Source: Scolanthus callimorphus (lineage: Eukaryota > Cnidaria > Anthozoa > Actiniaria > Edwardsiidae). Taken from it: DNA of 64,000 nucleotides. Location of the stretch: contig CM066924.1 of the NCBI GenBank assembly GCA_033964015.1, forward strand, positions 23,618,280 to 23,682,279, given 5' to 3'. Positions 54,601 through 64,000 of the stretch are shown piece after piece. Made by a program: the position numbers and the translations under genes. The notes beneath the pieces were generated by a model. That model was not told the DNA's origin. It did no database searches and worked only from the letters and a program-made list of their open reading frames with translations. The first letter of the stretch is position 1, and the number at the start of each line of letters is the position of its first letter.

Positions 54601-57600
54601 AAAGGCCGCGCGCGAATGCAAATAGTTTTATTGTTTCTTTAAGGCCACTGTTATTTATTTTAAATCTTTCATTAAAATTTCAATGAAGGTTCTCGAGGTG
54701 TTTGGCACATAAAATATCCGAGAAAAATATCGGTAAAGCCAATATATACACTTGCCTTGAAGATCGGTAAACTTTGTTCCTAACGAAATAAGAAGTAAAT
54801 TGATTTTTGGTTTATTTTGAAGGAAGCAACAAAGTTTTTGTTGATATTTTTCTAACTAATGAAGGAGGCTTTGCGCGAGATAGGCCAGAAGCTGTTCAAA
54901 TACAGAGCTTAGGGTTTTTAATTAATCTTTTTGACAAAGATGTCGGAAAAGGCAGTATTATTTCTCCTATTGCGGGCATTCGGAGAGTAAAATCCTCCTT
55001 GGATATCTTAAAGCCGTCCCATATTTTACCATCCGGAACAAGTACACAGAAGTATGGGCTGCCAACATGAATAGGTCTAACAAAAAGGCATCGAATACCT
55101 CAGGCATTCAAAATAGCAACGATAACTTCGTCTCTCGCAGGCTGGCCCTCCTCATACAATATCAATTTCCTTTTGGCACCTTTTGGTTTATAATTTAATT
55201 TGCAAATACCAATGTAACACGCTCGAAGAGGTCGGAATTGTGACAACCAAAAAGCCAATAAGACAGAAACGAACTTTTGGATAGCTAATTTCCGCATCTT
55301 TCCTTGTTTTAAGTTTTTCCTTCAAAAATCCTGCAGCTTCGTTAATTTCACATCTCCTGAGCAAGATCTATCCCCCAACCAGGAGCAATTGAATTTTAAC
55401 CGAGTCTTAATGAGTATCTCTTATACGCAATTTGGGAAACGAGTCCGGAAGAAAAGGCCTTTTCATCAAAGCGGCCCGGGCTGTTACCAATTCAATCGGC
55501 CATGGGAGCGGCCAAAACTAGTATCCACTTTCGGGTCTACCTCATGCAGCTAAATATCTATAAACACCGGGCCCACAATTTATCTTTGTAACTACTCTTT
55601 CTTAACAAAATCCGGAAACTCGATTTTACACATTGAAGGGGTAGGAAATTAACTCAATCTCCTCCTCTCTCTACGGGGAAAGGCAATTTTAAGTTTCTCC
55701 TCAATACAAGCCGTGTTCCCTCACCGGGGTGCATATAGGGCTGGTACCAGCCTATTAATCCACTATCCTCCCTTATCAGATCGCCTTTCAAGTTTGGGGA
55801 ACTAGATGATACAATTGAATAGCCCCCAGATGTCAAACAGGCTGGGATGGAATGAAGCACTTTGTGATTTGTTCAGAGTATCAAATCCACCGCGCACTCG
55901 ATAAATTGTTTCTTCAAGCTCCATCTAACCTATGATAACACCATGATCTCCCGCAGAGCGCCTTTCTCTTTAAGATTCTTGAGAAATTTCTTCCTGAAAT
56001 ACTATTTCCCGCTCCGTGGTGACTTCTCTGATCTCAAATCAGATTTTGTTGAATGGGAAACAGATGGATAGTTTATTGTTCATTATACATTTCATGCTTT
56101 GGAATATAGCCCATCTGGTCAAATTCGTGAATGAATATCTGCAAACCCCTCTCCAAACTCTAAACTAATTCCCCTCACAGAGTAATTCTGCAATTATCCT
56201 TTTACCAGAATTAAATCACCCTGAATTTTATCGAGTTAAGAGTTGTTCAAATAATACTGTGGACAAAAGCGATCATAGTATATCTGATTATACAAAAGCA
56301 ATAACTTAGAAACTTTGATTGTCTGAAATTGCATTATTTTGCTGCCCCTTTTTCACGAGCAATTCAATTCGTGGGGTTTTAAAGCTATTAACCTATTCAA
56401 GACGATAATAAATTTTTATTCAGATTAATGCGAATTTACAATAAGTGTACTTTATGTATATATAAGTCCGTTTATCTATTTTGTTTCGTTTTTATAATCA
56501 TTTTGCAAAGGTGTTTGGTATAAAAAAGGCTTAAATGACTTTTCACCTTAAAAATCGTCTAGCCTATTTTGGACGCTTTTGTGTATAGTTCTAATAAATC
56601 TAAACTTTCGCTGTGGGGGCCTTCTAATGGTAATCCCACCACCCTATCTGTTCACTTACTCTCTGTAGAGAAGAGATGACCATGAAGTTCTTATTTTTAT
56701 CGCCAATAATATAAGCATCAAAGTCAAAACATTTGCTGCCATTTGTATAGTATTTAAGTGCTTATGGTTATAAGTTCCTTATTGAAAGTCCAAAACACAA
56801 CAACTGCCCCGTGATTAATCGCCTAGTGTTCCTAAATCTATCTAATGCACAAACTTTACAGCCGGAATTAAGGTCAAAGAAAATACCCTGAGGGCTAACT
56901 ACCGCTTTTCTCTAAAAGCCGCGAAACAATCTAGAAGAAAAACATTTTTGAAATCCATATTATCCGTGACCTGTAATTTTGTTCCCACTCGATCGGTGTG
57001 TTTGTCACAACTGGAGAAAACTTATGTTTTAATATCCCTGCCGAGTTGTAAGTTTTCCATATCTCAAATTCAAAAATGTCAAAGATGTCAAAATTTAACG
57101 AAGAAAATTAAAAACCGATACTTTTATATTTCCTCGAAATTTAAATCTAATTTAGACCGAGTGCAAAGTAGCTGTCGTGAGTTTTCCATTGTTTTGGCTT
57201 TGGAAGTCGGCGTTTTCACGGATGAGACAGAGGGGTGGAACGGCTCCTTATCTGCCCATTAGTCTTTCACAAGTACCTAGGCAATAAACGATGAAGCGCG
57301 TTTACTACACACATTAGACTAATACTGGTTCGCGCGCTTTCGAATCATCACTGAGAGTTATGAACACAAGCCAATGAACTATTATACAGTACAAGTTTGC
57401 TTGTAATCTCATGTCTTTGCAATTCGCACTTTGTTTGATGGCTGGACATAATAAAAGGCAATAGCGTTATTTGGTTTTTGATTCTCTCATCCGATCTGAC
57501 AGTTGAAGGGGCTTAGTGAAGTTGCGGAGAACGCATGAGGAAGTCACGCGTTCCAATATGTCTTTCTGTCTCGATCTTCCTGCTTTTAAGACTTTTCAGC

Positions 57601-60393
57601 TTTCAATGCCAAAGGGCTAGAGCAATAACACCAGGCGAGGAAAAGTACGACACCCACCAGCTTTGCTATTGTAGTGCGCAAGTTCTGCACCAACATAAAG
57701 GCCTAAATAACTGATGGGCGAACCCTCGCAAGCCCCTTTGTCCAACTAATCACGCCGACTGGCTCGAACAATACAAGTATCCTAAACCCGCTCGCATCAT
57801 CGCTTCAGTTTAATGATCTTAATTGCTCCTAAAGAATCTGCCTCTTTAAAGCTATGCTTGTAATCGTACTTGTTCCGTACGAGGCACGGTAAATGTTAGA
57901 GAAGGTTTTACTTTTCATGCAGCAACTGAGTCTCATAAGAGTTCTCGCAAAACTGGGAATTTGGAGTTATCTGAAAAATTCTAGTTGTGTAAATAAGCGG
58001 TATGGCGGGCCCCCTTTAATACGAGAGCGGTTTGTTAGTAATCCCGCGCTTCGTTGCCACAAAGATTTATGAAGACGCAGGGAAACAGAAGTCAAATGAA
58101 AAATGTAATTACACAAAAGCCTTAGGAGTTCGATTCACGGACTCTAATTATGACCATAGCATCGGTGTTGTCTTTGTCTCAGCTCGAACCCCGATTCAAT
58201 ACCATTTCTTCGTCCGGCCCAATCTATTGGTATGTTTTGATTTTTTCAACATGCGACCAGCCCTTCTGTAAAAACCGCCGAAATGAAGGTATACTTGAAG
58301 TAGAGATACCCAAGTTGTACTTGGGTTTACTTACGTTTTACTTCACAGTTTTGAATCAAAGTTTTCTTTGCTAACCGAGAAGTTTCATTTAAAGATATAG
58401 TGTGACTTTTAACAGAGAAAATGTAAACAATTTTCAATGAACAACTGGCGGTTTTGTGAGCTTGATGGGCACAAAACACACCATACGAGCTTTCGCATAC
58501 TTTAGCCGTGTTGATTTTTGTTCGTCAGTTGCCAATCGGCTAAAACCGCGAGAACTGTATTAGTGAAAATTAAAACTATCAACTTGTTTTTGAATCAACA
58601 TTGGAACTGAGTTGCGTTCAGCTGCGATTTTAGGCCGAAGTTCTCTTTGGCAGGTGTCGCGAGGAGGCAAGAAAGAATGATGAGTTTTAAAAAATGAGAT
58701 AGGCTCAACAGCGTCATAGCTTTGCTTTAATGCCTCGCAAAATCGTCTTCTATAGTTTTGTTATCAATTAATTAACTTCATACGGTGAGCCAAAAGAGCT
58801 CAAGTTTGGTTTGATTTGCACCGAGTCCTGTCAAGTAATTATTCTAGTCGGGGTAAACAGTTTGTCGTATACAATTGTGACCTACTGTTTCAGGAATAAT
58901 AGCTATTTGAGTCCGGGGGACCATTAGGAGTGATTTGAGGAACCCAAAGTGGGAAACCAGCTCGGTTTAGTCATCCACGCGTAATACCGTGTTAGGCTCC
59001 AAGTCGCCATTGAGGGACCGACCTAATTATGATTTTCAAGCGGCACTGTTCGGCTATTTCATTGAATGCGATTTTAATAAGCAAGAGCATTGTGTACACA
59101 TATAAAAAATTGTGAGGACAACGGTTTGGAAGTCGTGACACGATCGACCTACACCTTAGGAGGATTGCTTGTAACTTCTTAGAACCGTAAATGGGGTTTT
59201 TCTTTTGCTACCTATTGAGCAAAAGTGTAATCTATCAATGATTGAATAGTACTCGGTAACGAGCGAATCGCTTAACGGCTCTCCCTAAAGGCTGCCGGCA
59301 AAATCGCCCTCAAAACAAAGCGCAAATTAAATCGACAAAGCTAACTCTTGTTGTGTACTCCTGATAAAATAAAGTCTAGCCCAACCTTGCCTATATTGCA
59401 CTTATAAACTACAAGTTCGTTTTATATACCGGTCGCGTTCTTCTAACTCATTTGAAAACTTAAACTCGTAAGTTATCTATACAAATTCACGGCCGTGGCG
59501 TGAAAACGATTAGAACGAAAAGTATACAAATATATTATCGGTACCGGAACATACTGTTGGCGGTGTGAGGAGTTTATCATTTTGACTTCAATCAGATACT
59601 GCACTAGCAAGCCTTTAGAAGGCAATTGCAAAGAGTTACACTTTTAACAGCTGATCGAGAAAGCTCCAAAAGTCCCCGCGAAATACGTATATCCCTTCAC
59701 AATGAAATGGACCGTTATTCCAATGTCATTATTCACAACTGGTCCTTAAAATGTAATTTTTTCCTCATTTACAGGTCGCGGCTTATCTTTATTGAATAGT
59801 TTCCGAGTTGTTAGGGTTGTTGGACGTACCTGCACTCTGGATTCTGTGAGTCCAATCCTTGCCGCAAGCTCTTCTCGCATAAATACATCGGGATAGTGCG
59901 TCCTCGCAAAACAACGCTCAAGTTCATTCAGTTGCGCCGGAGTAAATCTCGTCCGATGTCGCTTCTGTTTAGCCGCCTGGCTGCTGTCAGTAGATTTGCG
60001 ATCATCCTCATGTTCTGAGCTGTCGAGGTTCGTCTTCTTCAGGTCCCCCGGGGAACTCTTTCCATCAATGATCACCGCCTTGGAAGTATCTTAAAGCGAG
60101 GAAAAGTGAATTCAATTAGAACCTACACTCAGTCAAATCATTATAAAATTTATTTTTATAAGACCCGGTTAATGTGACTGATCATCTCAAACTGTCCAAG
60201 ATTTGATACCCTAACAACACATTAGTACTGTACCAGTCTCATGCTCAGCCAGCTCGCCATTATGATTGAGGATTCCTACAATTGAGTGCTCCAAGCTGGG
60301 CACAAGCTCCAGCAAGGAACTCGTCGAATTCTCTTCGTGAGAGTCCAGGTTGGTACTTCTCGGAGGCCCGTGTGTGTCGCTCGAGAGCTCCAT
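51120..60393 (-). CDS. otp: Orthopedia (Otp) homeodomain transcription factor, 3 exons, 311 aa
   Basis: Nuclear Q50 paired-like homeodomain factor. In bilaterians Otp specifies neurosecretory/hypothalamic-type neurons. Exons on the minus strand: 60234-60393, 59830-60089, 51120-51635, phases 1 and 0. The start ATG at 60,391-60,393 is the first after an in-frame stop upstream. An octapeptide-like HSIVGILN is at residues 36-43. The homeodomain is at about 95-154: [68 protein letters not shown] and WKKRKKT are diagnostic for Otp. The Gln/Ser/Pro-rich middle is followed by an OAR-like tail ([17 protein letters not shown], ~292-308). It is neighbour to rx on the same strand. Confidence 0.95.
51715..52075. 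repeat. GATGAGGGT minisatellite in otp intron 2
   Basis: Units of GATGATGAGGGTGATGATGA / GATGAGGGTGTTGATGAT arranged in a higher-order pattern of about 36-57 bp. It lies only 80 bp upstream of the exon 3 acceptor. Serine-rich and methionine/valine-rich frames in it are artefacts. Confidence 0.9.
52076..59829. other. Remainder of otp intron 2, 7.8 kb
   Basis: No further gene was recognised. A few frames of 80-110 codons (e.g. around 52,456-52,925 and 54,807-55,070) have no family signature and no coherent splice structure. Few repeats are visible. Large, repeat-poor and inside a developmental regulator, so a candidate cis-regulatory intron. Confidence 0.4.
59830..60089 (-). CDS. otp: otp exon 2 (homeodomain positions 1-46)
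   Basis: Acceptor CGCTTTAAG|AT completes the split Asp codon. An acidic/polar linker ([15 protein letters not shown]) is followed by the homeodomain up to ESRVQ. Donor CAG|GTACGT. Confidence 0.95.
60234..60393 (-). CDS. otp: otp exon 1 (N-terminus)
   Basis: [20 protein letters not shown] ... [20 protein letters not shown], donor ACTG|GTACAG. No family similarity beyond the octapeptide-like motif. Supported by phase, upstream stop and position. Confidence 0.75.
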
Positions 60394-60500
60394 AACTAAT
60401 CTTCTGATCCAGTCACCGTTTCGGTCTTCTTTGTACAACTCCTTATTACTCCGGATTTAATATCTATAAGAGGCCTCGGCCAATCAAAGCGCGTCTTGGT
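60394..60500 (-). promoter_or_regulatory. Candidate otp proximal promoter motifs
   Basis: On the minus strand GCGCTTTGATTGGC (about 60,478-60,491) combines a TCF/LEF-type core (CTTTGAT) and an inverted CCAAT box, followed 15-20 bp later by TTATAGATA. It lies about 90 bp upstream of the start codon. Motifs are short and could be chance. Confidence 0.3.
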
Positions 60501-63500
60501 GCTATTTTCTAATAAAATTATGTCAGGTGTCAATGGCGGATCAAAAAGCATGTAAGCAAATCACTCTATATTAATATTTAATTGCTCTAATTGAAGATGA
60601 GAGGCCTGCAAATCGTACGCGCGTATGATTGTTGCGCTGTAGCGGGAAGGGTCCGCACCGAAAGGGTTTGGGGCAAAGATCAGGCGAGGAGGCGACAAGG
60701 GCCTGTGAAACTGTCACCCCACCGCACGCACTACCCGGTAATATCAGCTGGGTGAGCTGTTGTACTAACTGTAATTTTTGTTAATTAATAAGCATTTGTT
60801 TGCGATAAAGTATTTTGGCTTCCAAATAATTGGTCAAATAGGGCATGATTAGAAGAACCTGAATCTTCATTAGTAAGATTAATAAATTATAAATTACGAA
60901 ATTAAAACGATAGTACTCGCTGACACCAATGCGCGCGCTCTCCGCCAGTATTGTCGACTACACGGCGACGGTTTAATCGAGCGTTATTCTCCCTTTTAAA
61001 TGTTACCCGCGATAAATACGGGATAAATAGCCTCTTGATTGTAAACCAACCAAAATTGTCCCCTTACTAAATGTTTTTCTGCCCGCCACCGCAGAGAAGC
61101 TCGTTTGGATAGATCTCTACCAACAATACTCGCGGTTTTGCTAGCTCAGTTCTGCAGATTTTAATAACATTGTTCGCGGGTTTGCAACTTTGAGTTTTGA
61201 CAATTCCTTTGTTTTCACTCGCTTTTCGCAATTGTCCTTCTACTTGACTAATTACCTAGACGCACTGCCACCTCTCTTCTTGGCTCAATCACTAAAGCTA
61301 ACATTTTCCTTTCTCTGTTTATAATTACACTCCCCTTTAAGTACTAACACAATTTACATATTATTTTTAAGTTCTCTAGACTAAGTTCTCAACCAGGGCC
61401 CGTCTCCTCCCGCCTCCCCGAAGGAAGGCTCAGAGACGAGTGATATCAGTGCTCTTTTTATTGCAATCTTAAGGAAGAAGTCTCGCTTCATGAGGATAAA
61501 TACGATATCAAAGTGAATATTTAGCGTTGTCGTACGAATACAATGACATTCAGTGATTAGTCCCCCTCTTTAGTGATAGGATTTGCCCTAGCTAGGCATT
61601 TCGCACAATGCTGGTCCATTCTCTGTACAACACAAAAGAGATTTAATGGAGCAGTGAAAGACTCGCGCGATACCAATAAGTACAACACACTTGAGGAAAT
61701 AAGAGGAAATCTCTAGAACAAACTCATAGCCTGAATCAGCGTATGGATTCCTCAAGTTCTGTCAGTGGGTTAGAGACAGAAAGTACCTCAGGCAAGCAGC
61801 TGAAATGGCTCCCATTACTTGCGCATTAATAAAATACCCCAAATTGTACCATTAAACTATCTTACTTACTTAGTTTTTATAGCCTCAACAATGTCTGTAA
61901 ATTCCTCTCAGAAATTACCCCCGTCATATCGCGTTCCGTTTAAACTCTAGAAAATAACAAGGCGACTTTTGATCTGGCGATTAATTCCTTCACCTCTGCT
62001 ATTCAATGGTGAATCAGACCTAATATTGTTTTTCTTTGTGCAGAAATAGGAACCTATCTCGCTAATTCTACAAATGAATCTTTGAAAAACTCATTTATCA
62101 GTGAATTTTTGTCGATATGTGATCGTGATAAGATAATGAAGCTAATTTTGCCTGCTACAAATGTGAGCTATTTAGTGCTTAAGGCCTTTCTCGTTCGAAG
62201 GAAAGAAAGGCTCATTTCTACATTTTAGGCAACAACGTGTTCTACCTGTGCAATTTAAGCACTAGACCACATAAGTCTTAATTGCTACTTCGGTTCGACC
62301 ACTGAGGCTCAGCGCAAGGGCTGTGGCTTTTGCGCCTTGAAATATTAAAACCGGCTCTTGTGAATTGAGCGAGCTTGGCACGCTTTCTTTATTAAGCTCC
62401 CCAAGTTCTCCCTCTTTTCTCTCATAGTATCAAGGTCTCCTTAATATATATGGATTTAATTAAAACTCAGTGCTAATTATAAGCCCTTTTCGCTTCTACT
62501 TAAAGAATGCTCTAAGCTTGTGTTCTGCTTATTGAAGCTATTGAGTGAAGCGCTATCCTAGACGCGCGCCTACTCTTGTGGGACCCAGTTCTCCGCAAAA
62601 ATAATTCATCGAAGCTTAATTTATAGATGATTATTACAGAGGTTTTTTTTTTTTCTTTTTACAAAAGAAGATGGAGTAACTAATGTGGTTGGAGTAACTA
62701 ATTTTCAAATGATCAACTGCTTACAATCGTGTGCCTGTTAGGTTTTATAACCCGAGAGTTATACCTTAGTGGTCTTATAATGAATTGTCCTAGTTCTTGT
62801 TCTGCGCACGGCTGTTGTCATGATAGTCATCGTTGACAGCTAATTGGAATAACTGGTATTGTACAAAAAGTTCGATTTAACTGGAGTTTGTTTGCCCCGC
62901 TATCAACAAGCGTGTGTAATATTTTCACTAGAACCTTTAAGATCATCGTCTCATTTCCGATTCTTATTGTATTCAACCCAAATGATTTCTGCTTGTGCAC
63001 AAACAAACTGGAGAACCTTTTGTTGACTCAAAAGGCGTAAAACAACAATCTCATAGTGAAATGACCTGATCAAGTGTTCTATATGTATATTATATGTTTA
63101 GTGGATATTACGGTAGCTCAAATGAGCGGGCCACACAGCGCACTATAAAACATTACTGGAGAGATCAATGCTTTGTCAATAGTAAAGCGCTCATCATATA
63201 TGCCACGTCAGAGCGAGGAAACGTGTCCTCATTGTGCCTCTAGTGTCTCTAGCGCTTGTAGAGGTGTATACACTTAGCACTGAAGTGGATTATCGTTTGG
63301 GCATAATTAAACGTAGGAAGAGAACCAAAGATATATGACAATTCTCGCGCGCGCCCTCCCGCCCATCCACTCTTGATGAACTCCACACGGCACGCGCCTG
63401 TATTACTAACTTCCCATCGTAAATTAGAAAACTCGAAAATACAGCATAAGTATGTCGGCTTTTCAGAAGATGCGTTTGTTTTTATTATATTTTCCTTTTC

Positions 63501-64000
63501 GTGAAAACAAATGACCATTTTCAAGATTAAACAAAATAAGAATACAGCTATAAAATAATTAACTCTCATTTAGCTCGTGTGCTTTAGTTGAATTCAATTT
63601 CGTGTTTTTTACAAAAACATTGCGAAACGTTTTTAATCTTTTAAAACGATTATGTTTGCAAATAAATATCGTCCCAGTTAAAAGTAAAAGTCACTTTTTC
63701 CATTTTTTTTAAACGAAATGCAATTTTTTAAACGAAAACCAAAACAGGAATTCAGCACAAAACAGTAAACTCTATTTAATCAAAACATCGCAAATTCAAT
63801 CAAATAATCACTCGTTTATCCACACTCGTGAATAAAAGAACCGAACATTCTTCCACAAATTGCGAAAAGAACCAAAGTAAGAACGCTAGCTTAAACTTTG
63901 CATCCAGCCACCCAACCTTACTTCCCCTCGTATCTTTTCAATTTAACTCATTGTAAGCAATTTCTCAAAGATCATATTTTCGATTTAATTTGTTGTTAGT
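60501..64000. other. otp upstream region, no gene recognised
   Basis: AT-rich unique-looking DNA. No homeodomain (homeobrain or other), tRNA or repeat family was identified. The longest open frames lack any domain. Confidence 0.4.

Noticed and set aside
54807..55070. 87-codon frame with [19 protein letters not shown]
   Set aside because: Looks more protein-like than most but has no domain I recognise and no supporting exon structure. Left as unassigned intron sequence.

Overview
The window is animal nuclear DNA: coding sequence is split into short exons with GT/AG introns, introns and spacers are AT-rich, and the intergenic DNA is crowded with foldback and MITE-like elements. Two paired-class homeobox genes, rx and otp, lie next to each other on the same strand. 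With the compact invertebrate intron sizes, this points to an anthozoan cnidarian, most likely the sea anemone Nematostella vectensis. The organism is an inference. No bacterial, viral or CRISPR features were seen.

Layout. (1) 1-12,600: a repeat-dominated region. It begins with palindromic elements and a decayed copy of one exon of the transporter gene that lies 19 kb downstream (465-616). A minus-strand gene (1698-4936, 3' end not found) encodes a protein with a possible death-fold domain followed by a long unrecognised region. Its first exon and 5' flank are duplicated at 11,852-12,562. Between the two copies sits an array (5430-11,850) of four copies of a ~1.5 kb foldback element with unlike arms, one copy inverted, plus solo arms. 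(2) 12,600-28,000: a plus-strand organic-anion transporter gene (OATP/SLCO, closest to SLCO4A) in 12 coding exons, predicted at about 706 residues. Splice phases agree throughout, except that exon 4 lacks one base. Nearly every intron carries a foldback element, MITE or minisatellite. (3) 28,000-35,800: no gene recognised. It holds several MITEs with target-site duplications, a LINE remnant, and a 388 bp near-identical direct duplication downstream of rx. (4) 36,586-42,344 (minus): rx (retinal homeobox), three exons, 269 aa, with octapeptide, homeodomain and OAR tail. (5) 42,345-51,119: rx-otp spacer. Its otp-side half carries a cluster of MITEs and palindromes. (6) 51,120-60,393 (minus): otp (orthopedia), three exons, 311 aa, with homeodomain, OAR tail and an octapeptide-like motif. 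(7) 60,394-64,000: otp upstream DNA with no gene seen.

How the parts relate. rx and otp share exon architecture (N-terminal exon, exon with most of the homeodomain, exon starting at homeodomain position 47) and orientation, as expected of two members of the ancient hbn-rx-otp cluster. No homeobrain homeodomain was found here. The transporter and the death-fold-like gene are unrelated neighbours. Repeat density is high from 0 to 35 kb and low around the two homeobox genes, which suggests cis-regulatory constraint there. Coordinates and splice sites were read by eye. No alignment or database search was run.
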